This document shows positions 1-9,884 of a DNA stretch of 64,000 bases, in pieces. The notes under the pieces are model-generated. The model did not search any database. It saw only the letters and a list, made by a program, of their open reading frames with translations, and had not been told where the DNA came from. This DNA comes from Desulfobacteraceae bacterium. GTDB taxonomy: Bacteria; Desulfobacterota; Desulfobacteria; Desulfobacterales; Desulfosalsimonadaceae. The position numbers and the translations under genes are program-made. Location of the stretch: positions 62,001 to 126,000 of the forward strand of contig JAABTJ010000003.1 of NCBI GenBank assembly GCA_011389935.1, in the 5' to 3' direction. Every line of letters starts with the position of its first letter. Positions within the stretch are counted from its first letter, which is position 1.

Positions 1-690
1 CGCAGCGGGCACCTTGTTGCCATCCGGATAGTCGTCGATGACTTTCTGGTATTCAACGATCGCTTTTTCGTACCATTCTTCCGCGAAATAAATCTCCCCG
101 AGCCAGAACCGGGAATTGTCCGCCAGGCTGGAATCGGGAAACCGCTCCAGAAACATTGAAAACCCATCCAGGGCGGCATCATATTTTCCTTCGTCGAACA
201 GTTTCCTGGAAGCGCGGTATAATTCCTCCGCTTCCATTTCTTCCGGTGCTCGATTTTCGTCGGAAGATGCCGCTTCCTCCGGTGCCTGGGCTTCTTCGGA
301 CGCATCTAAGCCCAAATACGTTTCCAGGCGGGAAAGACGCCGGTCATAGCCCGCCAGCTCCTTTGCAAAATCGCTTTTCAACCCCCCGACATTCTGCTCC
401 AGCTTGTATTCGATTTCTTCGATGCCCCCGGAAAGCCTTCGGATCTCCGTGCGCATCTCATACAACTCGGCGCTCTGGGTGGCGGCAAAGCGGCTGAGCT
501 CGCTTCCGAGTTCATCCTGCTGCGCCATGACGCCGCCGCCTTCGGAAAGAAGCGTCTGCCTGAGCCTTTCATTTTCTTCCGAAAGACGTTCGACCCGCTC
601 TTCCAGGTCCCACACCTGCGAACGGGTGGCACATCCCGTCATTGGCAATAAAAAGACAAGAATAATAAAAACAGGCAAATATCGGCGCAT
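1..690 (-). CDS. cpoB: Tol-Pal system protein CpoB/YbgF (3' end cut by window edge)
   Basis: The gene starts at 690 and its C-terminus lies beyond position 1; 230 codons are visible. The N-terminus is a lipoprotein-type signal ending in a lipobox (LPMTGC), so it is probably a periplasm-facing lipoprotein. Next comes a long charged coiled-coil stretch (about residues 25-115), an acidic linker, then TPR-type sequence (AALDGFSMFLERFPDS, WLGEIYFAEEWYEKA), the typical CpoB/YbgF order. In characterised systems CpoB coordinates Tol-Pal with septal peptidoglycan synthesis. It is the last gene of tolQ-R-A-B-pal-cpoB, 97 bases after pal. E. coli CpoB has a cleaved, non-lipid signal, so the lipobox is a small difference. 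Confidence 0.9.
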   Translation of the reverse strand, partial: MRRYLPVFIILVFLLPMTGCATRSQVWDLEERVERLSEENERLRQTLLSEGGGVMAQQDELGSELSRFAATQSAELYEMRTEIRRLSGGIEEIEYKLEQNVGGLKSDFAKELAGYDRRLSRLETYLGLDASEEAQAPEEAASSDENRAPEEMEAEELYRASRKLFDEGKYDAALDGFSMFLERFPDSSLADNSRFWLGEIYFAEEWYEKAIVEYQKVIDDYPDGNKVPAA

Positions 691-787
691 GTATATTACA
701 TCCGTTATACTGCGGGGGTTATCAACATCTTTGGCCTGCCGGGACGGTCCGGCAGGCCGGCATCTGTTGTTTTTTGAGATCGGAAGC

Positions 788-1345
788 CTACCGGAGACGG
801 AATTCAGCACGCCTGTTTTTGGCCCAGGCCTCTTCATTATTTCCCCTTACCGCGGGCTTTTCCTCGCCGTAGCTGATGGTGACAATCTGTGACAGCTCAA
901 CACCGGCATTCACCAGGAAATCCTTGACGCTCTGCGCCCTTCGGGAGCCAAGGGCCAGGTTGTATTCCTCTGTTCCCCGGTTATCGCAGTGCCCTTCCAC
1001 AACGACCGTCCTGCCCCTGTTCTCCTTCAGCCAACGGGCCTGGGCCAGAAGTGTTTCACGGGCTTCGGCAGAAAGGCTGGAATCGTCAAATGCAAAATAG
1101 ATCTTTGTATCCAGAAATTTCGCCTTTTCCTCTTCTGCCTGCCTGGCACGGTCTTCGGCGATTTCTTCTTCTGCGATCCTTCTTTGTCTTTCTGCTTCGG
1201 ATTCCGCTTCAGCGCCTTCACCGGTGCCGGTGGTGATGCCCATGGGAGTTTCTTCGGATTCAGGGGCCTTTTTGGCGCATGACGCGAAAACCATCAGGCT
1301 CATCATCATGACAAGAACCAACCCCAAAGAAATGTTTTTTTTCAT
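788..1345 (-). CDS. pal: Peptidoglycan-associated lipoprotein Pal
   Basis: A 185-aa protein with a lipoprotein signal ending FASC, an unusually Glu/Ala/Arg-rich linker (about residues 45-80) that looks like a single charged helix, then an OmpA-like peptidoglycan-binding domain. The domain carries the family landmarks VEGHCDNRGTEEYNLALG and RRAEFRLR. Pal anchors the outer membrane to peptidoglycan and binds TolB. It lies between tolB and cpoB. The charged linker is longer than in E. coli Pal; otherwise it is ordinary. Confidence 0.95.
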   Translation of the reverse strand: MKKNISLGLVLVMMMSLMVFASCAKKAPESEETPMGITTGTGEGAEAESEAERQRRIAEEEIAEDRARQAEEEKAKFLDTKIYFAFDDSSLSAEARETLLAQARWLKENRGRTVVVEGHCDNRGTEEYNLALGSRRAQSVKDFLVNAGVELSQIVTISYGEEKPAVRGNNEEAWAKNRRAEFRLR

Positions 1346-1438
1346 GCGGTTTTTCTCCTTAGTAAAATAGAGTTATGCTGCCCACGTATGCCGAAAGTGT
1401 ATCGGCAACCTCACAAATGCGCCAAAACAGCAACGTTT

Positions 1439-2803
1439 TCAGGGAGCCGCGACCGGCGGCGACCAGGCCGGCAGAGACTGGTTTCCCGGCATGTCAACAA
1501 GCGGTCTTTGATCCGATCCCGAAGCCGTCATGACATAAATACTCGAATCGCCTTTCCGGGTGGAGGAAAAAACAATCATATTACCGTCCGGCGACCAATC
1601 GGGGGATTCGTTTTTCCCGGAATTCCGGGTAAGCTGCCGCAACCCGCTTCCGTCGGCATTGATGACGAATATATCGCTTTCTCCCCCGCTCATACCGGAA
1701 TAGGCGATCCTGTCGCCCCTGGGGGACCAGGCCGGCTGGGTATTGTAGCGCCCTTCAAATGTCAGCCGACTCGTGCGTCCGGTTTCAAGATTCATCACAT
1801 AAACCTGGGGGGAACCGGCCCTGCCGGAGACAAAGGCCATTTTTTTCCCATCCGGAGAAAAGGCCGGGGACACGTCGACGCCCCAGCTCCTCGTCAATCT
1901 TTTATCAACTTTTCCGGAATCGGTCAAAAGGTAAATCTCCTCGTCCCCTTCAAAAGAAAGGGTTGCAGCAAGACGGGTGCCATCGGGGGGCACCCATGCC
2001 GGCGTGATATTGAGCCCCTCATGGTCGGCCAGAAGTTTTTCATTGCCGGTCGCTACCTGCCGGACAAAAATGTCAGGCTTTCCGTTTTTATAAGAGGTGT
2101 AGGCCAGCGAACGGCCGTCGGGCGACCAGGCAGGGCTCAGGGCGATATGGATCCCATCGGTCAACCTGCGCAGGTTTTCCCCGTCAAAGTCGCATAGGTA
2201 AATCGCCTTGCCGTTCTGCGTTTCGGATGCAAATGCGATTTTCGTGTTGAAAACCCCGAAGTCCCCGGTCAGGCGGGAAATCATCTCATCACAAAACCTG
2301 AGCACCATTTTCCGAAGATCGGACACTTCCCCGGTATAGCGCTTTCCGAACACGAGCTCCTGTCGGAAGGGATCGAAGAGCCTGAATTCCAGCTGCAAAA
2401 TACGCTCTTCCAGACGAACGCCTCCCGTAATCAGCAGCTCGGCGCCAATATCGCGCCAGTTTTTAAAATTGATCTCCCTGGTTGCAATCCCCTGCCTGCC
2501 CGGGGCATCGAGAAACGCCCGGCTGTCGATCAGGGTAAAGTACCCGGTAAAATCGAGCGACCGGTGCAACAGGTCGGCAACGCTGCCGGCAATCTGCTGG
2601 GTCTGCTGGTTCTCTGAAAGAGAAACGGGAACCGGAAGGGCCATGGGTATCCTTTTCTGAAAAGGATCGCTGATATTAATGTAATCATAATTGGCAAAAC
2701 TTGTCCCGGCCATGGCAAGGACAATAAGGAGACACAGGAATGCAGTTTTTATGCAGCGGCTTGGCGTGCTCGGATACAGCATCTTCATTAAAGAATTTTC
2801 CAT
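1439..2803 (-). CDS. tolB: Tol-Pal translocation protein TolB
   Basis: The protein has 454 aa: an N-terminal signal (hydrophobic core CLLIVLAMAGTSFA), the TolB N-terminal alpha/beta domain (about residues 50-200), and a beta-propeller of WD40-like Tol B repeats. Repeated signatures such as SPAWSPDGRSLAYTS, SPAFSPDGKKMAFVS, QPAWSPRGDRIAYS and SPDWSPDGNMIVFSS are visible. TolB is the periplasmic partner of Pal and TolA. An alternative start at 2788 has a better-placed purine stretch (GGAAAA), so the first five residues are uncertain. It lies downstream of the TolA-like gene in the same operon. Confidence 0.95.
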   Translation of the reverse strand: MENSLMKMLYPSTPSRCIKTAFLCLLIVLAMAGTSFANYDYINISDPFQKRIPMALPVPVSLSENQQTQQIAGSVADLLHRSLDFTGYFTLIDSRAFLDAPGRQGIATREINFKNWRDIGAELLITGGVRLEERILQLEFRLFDPFRQELVFGKRYTGEVSDLRKMVLRFCDEMISRLTGDFGVFNTKIAFASETQNGKAIYLCDFDGENLRRLTDGIHIALSPAWSPDGRSLAYTSYKNGKPDIFVRQVATGNEKLLADHEGLNITPAWVPPDGTRLAATLSFEGDEEIYLLTDSGKVDKRLTRSWGVDVSPAFSPDGKKMAFVSGRAGSPQVYVMNLETGRTSRLTFEGRYNTQPAWSPRGDRIAYSGMSGGESDIFVINADGSGLRQLTRNSGKNESPDWSPDGNMIVFSSTRKGDSSIYVMTASGSDQRPLVDMPGNQSLPAWSPPVAAP

Positions 2804-2867
2804 TTGAAGAATTGATTGTCACTCATGGGACCGACGAATTGTCCTTATCTGTCCGCAACCCGAAAAC

Positions 2868-3836
2868 TTACCGCAGGCCCCCGGGAGTAAACCCGACCAT
2901 CAGGTTATACTGGGGCATCCCGTCCGGCAGGGGGGGCAGGGGGTTGGACTTCATGACGGTCTTGTAGGCGGACTCATCGAGGTACGCATTGCCGGAGCGT
3001 TTTTCAAACCATACATCCCGGATTTCACCATCGGGCATGATCGTTATCACAACACGGCTTTCAAGACCCCGGGTGTTTCCTGCCAGCGCTTCCGAGAAAG
3101 CCCAGTTTTTCGTCAGGCGCTGCCGCACCTCGGCCTGGTAAATTTGAATACGGGTATATTGCTCCGAAGACCCTCCCTGACCGCCATACCCTCTTGAGGC
3201 CGTTCCGGATCCGCTTCCCGTTCCCGGAAGGCGCTTTTGGCTTCCGGTTTCTCCCGCCAGCTGATCAATGCGACGCCTCACAGAGGCCCGGGCGCGGTCC
3301 CCGGCGGTTTCCTTTTCCAGCCGCCTGACCGCATCGGCAACCCGGCGGCTCCCCTCCTGCCTTTCGAGGTCCTCCGGCATGACCAGTTCATGTCGTGCAT
3401 TTCTTTCCGGCCTTTGCGATGCGGGTTGTTTCACCCGGGGCGCAGAAGAATCCCGCAATTCCTCCGGAAAGATCAATTCGTCCGCGGACGGCGCCGCAAC
3501 AGCCCTCGAACTCCCGGATTTAACCGGAATCTCTTCGGGTGCATCAGGGGTTGCTTCTTCAGCGGGGGCTTCTTCAAAAACCTCTCCGGCCCCGTCTTCC
3601 CCGGAAGAAATAAGGGGAGGGCCCGGATGAAGCGATACCAGCTGGACCTCTATGGACTCAAACCGGTCGAATCTTCCCTGGCCTTCTTTGCCGCCCGTCA
3701 GGAGCAGCAAAAGTACAAGCAGCATGTGGGCGCCAAAAGAGATCCCGAAATATACGGCGGATATTTTTTTATCCAACCCTCCGGGTTTGAACCCGTAATC
3801 GTTTCCCGGCTGAAATTCAGGATGCATCGTCGGCAT
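2868..3836 (-). CDS. tolA: TolA/TonB-like energy transducer of the Tol system
   Basis: A 322-aa protein with a short cytoplasmic N-terminus, one membrane segment at about residues 27-46 (rich in Leu), and a long low-complexity Glu/Pro/Arg periplasmic spacer. The C-terminal TonB/TolA domain contains RQRLTKNWAF, VVITIMPDGEIRDVWFEKRS and LPPLPDG. It links TolQ/TolR proton-motive-force energy to TolB-Pal. The position between tolR and tolB supports the TolA role; by C-terminal sequence alone it would be called a TonB-family protein. The spacer is much shorter than in E. coli TolA. Confidence 0.85.
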   Translation of the reverse strand: MPTMHPEFQPGNDYGFKPGGLDKKISAVYFGISFGAHMLLVLLLLLTGGKEGQGRFDRFESIEVQLVSLHPGPPLISSGEDGAGEVFEEAPAEEATPDAPEEIPVKSGSSRAVAAPSADELIFPEELRDSSAPRVKQPASQRPERNARHELVMPEDLERQEGSRRVADAVRRLEKETAGDRARASVRRRIDQLAGETGSQKRLPGTGSGSGTASRGYGGQGGSSEQYTRIQIYQAEVRQRLTKNWAFSEALAGNTRGLESRVVITIMPDGEIRDVWFEKRSGNAYLDESAYKTVMKSNPLPPLPDGMPQYNLMVGFTPGGLR

Positions 3837-3874
3837 ATAAAAAAACGGTTTGCGATTGTATTGTTGGGTATGGA

Positions 3875-4315
3875 TTAACTTGATTTTTTTCGCTTTGCAT
3901 CTTCAAGGCTTCCGACCGGTTCCGTTACCACCCCGAGTTGCTGCACCCCGGCGCGTTTGATTTCCGACATGACCAGAACGACCGTTCCGTAATCCACGCT
4001 CGTGTCGGCCCGCAAAAAGACGTTTCGGGAAGAACGATTCTCGAGAATGAAGGACAGTTTTTCCCCCAGTCCCTCAACGGACACGTCAGTTTCATTGATC
4101 GAAATTCCGCCTTCGCTGTTGATGACCACGATCAGTGGATCCTCCACCTGGTCCAGCGACGTTGCATGCTGGGTTTTCGGCAGCGAGACATCCACACCCT
4201 GGACCATCATGGGCGCAGCCACCATGAAGACGATCAAAAGTACCAGCATGACGTCCACGAAAGGGGTCACATTGATGTCGGACAACAGGGACCGCTGGTT
4301 TGTATCGAAGGCCAT
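3875..4315 (-). CDS. tolR: Tol system membrane protein TolR (ExbD family)
   Basis: A 146-aa ExbD/TolR protein. The N-terminus SDINVTPFVDVMLVLLIVFM contains the single membrane segment with the conserved Asp that senses proton flux. The remainder is the periplasmic ExbD fold ending in a charged tail. It begins 2 nt after the tolQ stop codon, so translation is probably coupled. With TolQ it forms the ion-driven motor for TolA. Confidence 0.95.
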   Translation of the reverse strand: MAFDTNQRSLLSDINVTPFVDVMLVLLIVFMVAAPMMVQGVDVSLPKTQHATSLDQVEDPLIVVINSEGGISINETDVSVEGLGEKLSFILENRSSRNVFLRADTSVDYGTVVLVMSEIKRAGVQQLGVVTEPVGSLEDAKRKKSS

Positions 4316-4317
4316 TG

Positions 4318-5025
4318 CTATGACTCCCTGGATTGTTGTCGTCTGGCTTCGTTTTCCACGATACTCATAAAATCGCTGGAAAAGCTTTCCATTTCAGATT
4401 CAATAATGCGAATTTTCTGGGTGAAATAATTAAATGCCATCACTGCGGGGATCGCAACAGCAAGCCCGGCCGCGGTGGCAACAAGCGCTTCCGAAACACC
4501 CGGTGCAACGGTGCCAAGGCTGGTAGAGCCGGCTTGAATGGCGATGGAACGGAATGCATTCATAATACCCCACACCGTTCCGAAAAGCCCGATAAACGGC
4601 GCGATATTTCCGGTAGTAGCCAAAAAGGGCACCATCTGGATCATGCGGACGCTTTCCATATTCCGGGAACGGCCCAGGATGCGTCGTATGCTTTCAACGT
4701 TGGCCGTAAAATCGGTATCATCCTGCTCCTGGGCGCCGGGACGGTTCAATTTGCGCAATTCTATGTAAGCGTTTCTGAAAATACGGGCGACCGGGCTGTT
4801 TTTGAGGTCTTTGGCCCTGGCAAAGGCATTTGAAAAATCGCGGGTCTTCCAGAAATACTCAACAAACTGGGCGGACTCCTTGAATGCGCGACGGACGTAG
4901 AAGTATTTCATAAGAATAATCGTCCACGTGGCAATGGAAAACCCAAGCAGAAGATAAATGACAAACTGCACCATCGGGCCTGCGCTGCGCACCATTGAAA
5001 CAATACTGAGATCTTCGGGGCTCAT
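4318..5025 (-). CDS. tolQ: Tol system membrane protein TolQ (ExbB/MotA family)
   Basis: A 235-aa MotA/TolQ/ExbB proton channel protein with three membrane segments (about residues 17-38, 140-165 and 175-200). The conserved loop-helix sequence APFIGLFGTVWGIMNAF and the following GVSEALVATAAGLAVAIPAVMAFN are clear. A GGAG ribosome-binding site lies just upstream of the ATG. It is the first gene of the Tol operon, which runs on the minus strand from here to the left edge. Confidence 0.95.
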   Translation of the reverse strand: MSPEDLSIVSMVRSAGPMVQFVIYLLLGFSIATWTIILMKYFYVRRAFKESAQFVEYFWKTRDFSNAFARAKDLKNSPVARIFRNAYIELRKLNRPGAQEQDDTDFTANVESIRRILGRSRNMESVRMIQMVPFLATTGNIAPFIGLFGTVWGIMNAFRSIAIQAGSTSLGTVAPGVSEALVATAAGLAVAIPAVMAFNYFTQKIRIIESEMESFSSDFMSIVENEARRQQSRES

Positions 5026-5185
5026 CGTTTTTGCTGCTCCATAACGATTTGATATTTGTAAAGCCGGGGGACCGGGGGCGGATTTGAAAAGTCGTTAAAA
5101 GTGTAATTGAAGTTATCCAAGCCTTCACCCGGTGTCAAGCATAATAAGCATCACAGCGCTTTGTTGCCGCTGTCCGGGAGGATTT

Positions 5186-5226
5186 TATAAAAAAGCCCTT
5201 ATGCGCAGTGCATAAGGGCTTTTTGT
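5186..5226 (-). terminator. Rho-independent terminator after groEL
   Basis: A perfect 10-bp stem GCCCTTATGC/GCATAAGGGC with loop GCAGT is flanked by A/T runs on both sides. On the minus strand it ends in a run of six T, 41 bases after the groEL stop codon. The other strand also has a short T run, so it could work in both directions and insulate groEL from the tolQ promoter region. Confidence 0.85.
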
Positions 5227-5266
5227 ATTTGCCTGCAACGGCAGGGGATGCGAGGTCAGGAAGGCA

Positions 5267-6946
<1,680 letters not shown>

Positions 6947-6960
6947 TCAAATTCAACAGG

Positions 6961-7248
6961 TTATTCCATAATTCCGAGAATATCATCTTCCCGCATGACC
7001 AGATGCTCTTCCTCTTCGATCTTGATCTCTGTGCCCGCATATTTGGCGAACAAAACGCGGTCGCCCTTTTTCACTTGGAGCGGGATACGTTTTCCGTCAT
7101 CGCCGAGCTTGCCGTCGCCCACCGCTATGACTTCACCCTGGGCCGGCTTTTCCTTGGCGCTGTCGGGAATAATAATGCCACCCCTGGTTTTGGCTTCTTC
7201 TTCCAGGCGTTTTACAAGGATTCGATCATTTAAAGGTTTAATCTTCAT
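6961..7248 (-). CDS. groS: Co-chaperonin GroES (Hsp10)
   Basis: A 95-aa GroES starting [18 protein letters not shown] and containing the mobile loop ([17 protein letters not shown]) and the GroES beta-barrel. The start at 7248 is preferred over one nine codons upstream because an AGGAG site sits at normal spacing before it and the family begins here. It is the first gene of the groES-groEL operon. No CIRCE-type inverted repeat is visible upstream; a sigma-32-like promoter could not be established. Confidence 0.97.
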   Translation of the reverse strand: MKIKPLNDRILVKRLEEEAKTRGGIIIPDSAKEKPAQGEVIAVGDGKLGDDGKRIPLQVKKGDRVLFAKYAGTEIKIEEEEHLVMREDDILGIME

Positions 7249-7357
7249 TGCCAACTTCTCCTTTTCTTGTACCATTAGCTGTTAAAAGTAAATATACGCG
7301 AAACACCCACAAGCAAAAGGCTGATGGAACGCATGTATTTCAATCGGGGGATTGACC

Positions 7358-7388
7358 AAAAAACAAACAGACCGGCAATGCTGCCGGC
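7358..7388 (-). terminator. Probable terminator after the FmdB-type gene
   Basis: On the minus strand a 6-bp GC stem (CCGGCA/TGCCGG, loop GCAT) is followed by a T-rich tail containing six consecutive T. It lies 23 bases past the stop of the zinc ribbon gene and before groES, so the two are likely separate transcription units. Confidence 0.65.
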
Positions 7389-7410
7389 GATATAGGGCTC
7401 TGCCGATTTG

Positions 7411-7725
7411 TCACGAAGAGGAAGAATCGGCAGCTTTGCACGAAGACCCGCATGCTGCGGCATCCGTATTTGAAGACGGTTCTGCAGCCTCTGTTTTCGC
7501 TTTTTTGTTTTTGTTTTCCGGAGGCGGGGATGTTGTTTTACCGGAGCTGTTGGCGTAATCGGTTACATACCAACCGCTTCCTTTTAAATGGAATGTACAC
7601 TGAGAGATCCGCTTATGGAGCTTGCCGGCGCACGCCGGGCATTCGGTAAGCGGATTGTCGGACATTTTCTGAAGAAGTTCATGAACCTTGCCACAGGTCC
7701 CACACTCATACTCATATATCGGCAT
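7411..7725 (-). CDS. FmdB family zinc ribbon protein
   Basis: A 104-aa protein. The first half is an FmdB-type zinc ribbon (MPIYEYECGTCG, then CPACAGKLHKRIS) with two CxxC pairs. A GSGWYVTDY motif follows, then a low-complexity Lys/Ser/Ala tail ending in another cysteine pair. The family is annotated as a putative regulatory protein, but the role of these short versions is not settled. It is flanked by groES and the putative zincin without obvious operon linkage to either. Confidence 0.85.
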   Translation of the reverse strand: MPIYEYECGTCGKVHELLQKMSDNPLTECPACAGKLHKRISQCTFHLKGSGWYVTDYANSSGKTTSPPPENKNKKAKTEAAEPSSNTDAAACGSSCKAADSSSS

Positions 7726-7866
7726 CGTTAAAATTTCTCCTGTTTTCAGAATGATACCTTGACAATAATCGCCGCCTCAAATAATCTTACTAAATATAGT
7801 CAGCGTTTTTTCATTGTCAAGACGTGAAAAAAAAATTTTTGCCCCGCCAAAAACCCCGGGCGCACC

Positions 7867-8439
7867 TCATGTAGCGTCATCCTGGTTTACCATGATTTCA
7901 TCCATCTGCTCAAAGGCTTCCTGCCATTTTCCGTAAAAGGTAAAAACCGGTTCCATCGCTTCAATGTTTGCCTTTTTGAGCATTTCCCGCGTTGCGTGAT
8001 GCACCCGGATTTCTTCGAGCTGCCGCTCATCCGCCGGTACGTGAAAATGCTGGAGAAACCGCCTGAAACGGACCACGTGAATCAACTCGTGGCAGACGAT
8101 ATAGACCATGAACGGATAAAGGCGCAACTGGCTGAAGCGCTCCACAGCGGCAAGAATGGCATGATCCTGCAGGCATATCAGGTAAAAATCGGCCGCATCG
8201 GTTTCCAGCAGCGAGTCCCTTTTCTGGGCATGGTAACGGACAATCTGGGCAAAATGATCCTCCACAATCTCGTGGGGCGCCAGTTGAGATGCGGTCTTGA
8301 CATCGTAGTTCAATTGTCTCATCTGGCTGTTTGAAAACTTGTAGAAATTCGAGACCAGCTCTTCGGCGACCCCAACCGCCTGGTTGACCGCCGCCATCTG
8401 CTGCGAATCAAATTTTGCCCGCTCAATGCCTTCTGCCAT
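7867..8439 (-). CDS. Conserved protein with an HExxH metalloprotease-like motif
   Basis: A 190-aa cytoplasmic protein with no signal peptide or membrane segment. A hydrophobic helix leads into HELIHVVRF (about residues 132-140), the HExxH zinc-binding pattern, followed by HFHVPADERQLEEIRVHH, whose His and Glu residues could give a third ligand. It might be a small zincin or a decayed relative. I cannot place it in a named family. No partner gene is obvious: the zinc ribbon gene lies 141 bases downstream on the same strand. Confidence 0.7.
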   Translation of the reverse strand: MAEGIERAKFDSQQMAAVNQAVGVAEELVSNFYKFSNSQMRQLNYDVKTASQLAPHEIVEDHFAQIVRYHAQKRDSLLETDAADFYLICLQDHAILAAVERFSQLRLYPFMVYIVCHELIHVVRFRRFLQHFHVPADERQLEEIRVHHATREMLKKANIEAMEPVFTFYGKWQEAFEQMDEIMVNQDDAT

Positions 8440-8605
8440 GGCGCTCTTTCACGACAAAACACAAAATAGCATGGTTTGTCAAAATAAGGTGATTTTTACA
8501 ATGCATCCTTTGCCCCTGTAAAACCGGTTTCTACGGGGCCGCTACGCATACCCTTCGCATATGGGTCCTTATGAACAGGATCGCCGGCGAAGGTCAAAAA
8601 TATGA

Positions 8606-8634
8606 TGGACTTGATTTTTCAAGTGGGTTATAAT
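8606..8634 (+). promoter_or_regulatory. Predicted sigma-70-type promoter for the 32-aa gene
   Basis: TGGACT, a 17-base spacer, then a perfect TATAAT at 8629-8634, about 50 bases upstream of the TTG start of the mS38-like gene. The region up to 8670 is AT-rich. Predicted from sequence only. Confidence 0.5.
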
Positions 8635-8682
8635 ATATTTTTTATATGTATGAAACGACTTTTTACGGAAGGGGGTGATCGA

Positions 8683-8781
8683 TTGGGAAGCGTCATTAAG
8701 AAACGCAGGAAAAAGATGCGCAAGCACAAGCATCGCAAACTCCTGGCACGAACAAGACATCAGAGACGGAAAGGGAAATAA
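8683..8781 (+). CDS. 32-aa AURKAIP1/COX24 (mS38-like) basic protein
   Basis: A very short, very basic protein, starting GSVIKKRRKKMRKHKHRK after the initiator and ending RTRHQRRKGK. This matches the conserved AURKAIP1/COX24 domain, known from mitochondrial ribosomal protein mS38 and small bacterial homologues. The TTG start is preferred because GGGGGTGATC, almost a full complement of the 16S rRNA 3' end, lies just upstream and the family begins at this Gly-Ser-Val. An in-frame ATG at 8650 would add 11 residues. It has its own promoter and terminator. By analogy it may bind the small ribosomal subunit, which is inference. Confidence 0.8.
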   Translation: MGSVIKKRRKKMRKHKHRKLLARTRHQRRKGK

Positions 8782-8803
8782 ATGATACCGGTCCGTTTGT
8801 CTA

Positions 8804-8872
8804 TAAAAAAGCCGGGATAAATCGTATTGGATATCCAAATGTATCGCAATCCGTTTGTCCCGGCTTTTTTTG
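8804..8872. terminator. Bidirectional terminator between the 32-aa gene and hflC
   Basis: Long arms AAAAAAGCCGGGA and TCCCGGCTTTTTT enclose an AT-rich centre that itself contains the palindrome TTGGATATCCAA (8827-8838). T runs follow on both strands. The genes converge here, so the element can end both transcripts. Confidence 0.85.
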
Positions 8873-8894
8873 TATCCAGCCGCAGCGGTTCCGC

Positions 8895-9884
8895 TTATTC
8901 CATCATGTCGATGGAAAAGTCGCTTAAATACTCAAGGAACCTGGAATCCGTGGACAGCACCAGCTGGGCGCCGCCCAGGGAGGATTTGTATACATCAAGG
9001 GACTTCATAAATGAATAGAATTCCGGGTCGAGGCTGTACGCTTCGGCATAAATTCTGGTCGCCTCCGCATCCGCACGACCCTTGATTTCTTCTGAAACGG
9101 CATACGCCTCCGATTGAATTTCCAGCAGGTCGCGCTCCCGGTCACCGTCTATTTTTCTGGCTTCCCCCTGCCCCATGGACCTTATTTTTTCCGCCATCTG
9201 GTTGCGTTCTGCAATCATCCGGTTATAAACGGAGTTCCGGACTTCCTGCACATAGTTGAGGCGCTTGATCTTGATGTCGATCAACTGGATGCCCAGGTGA
9301 TCCAGCTTGGGCTGGGCCTCCTCGAGCATCATCCGGGTCATCTTTTCCCGCCCCACATCCACTTTATACTGGGTCGGGCGCTGCTCCCGCTCGATCTCTT
9401 CCAGGGCCTTCTGCATCGCTTCGTCATCGATATCCCCGTGATCCAGCGCCGTCATTTCCCGGTTGCTGGTTCTTACGGTTTCAATGAGCTGGTGGGATGT
9501 AATCACGTTTCTCACCGCCGGATTGATAATGTCATCCAGCCTGGAAAGGGCGCTTTGCCGATCCGAAACCGTTCGCAGGTATGCGACCGGGTCCACGATG
9601 CGCCACCGTGAAAAGGAATCGACCCAGATATAGGTCTTGTCCCCCGTGGGGATCTGTCCCGGGTCGCCATCCCATGCCTGGATATTTTTCGGAAAGATAT
9701 TGACTTTTTGTACGACCGGGATCCGGAAATTCAAGCCCGGTTCGGTGATAGGCTCGCCCACCACCCGGCCGAACTGCGTGATCACCACCTGCTCGGTTTC
9801 ATCGACCTTGTATACGGCAGACATGGCGCCGGCCGCGATGGCGATCAATACGGCAACGATAATTATAAGTTTATTGGCCTGCAT
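8895..9884 (-). CDS. hflC: FtsH modulator HflC (SPFH/prohibitin family)
   Basis: A 329-aa protein with one N-terminal membrane segment (LIIIVAVLIAIAAGA) followed by an SPFH/Band 7 domain (ETEQVVITQFGRVVGEP, ITEPGLNFRIP) and a long helical region (about residues 190-280). HflC forms a periplasmic cage with HflK around the FtsH protease. Its start overlaps the hflK stop by 14 bases, which suggests translational coupling. Confidence 0.93.
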   Translation of the reverse strand: MQANKLIIIVAVLIAIAAGAMSAVYKVDETEQVVITQFGRVVGEPITEPGLNFRIPVVQKVNIFPKNIQAWDGDPGQIPTGDKTYIWVDSFSRWRIVDPVAYLRTVSDRQSALSRLDDIINPAVRNVITSHQLIETVRTSNREMTALDHGDIDDEAMQKALEEIEREQRPTQYKVDVGREKMTRMMLEEAQPKLDHLGIQLIDIKIKRLNYVQEVRNSVYNRMIAERNQMAEKIRSMGQGEARKIDGDRERDLLEIQSEAYAVSEEIKGRADAEATRIYAEAYSLDPEFYSFMKSLDVYKSSLGGAQLVLSTDSRFLEYLSDFSIDMME

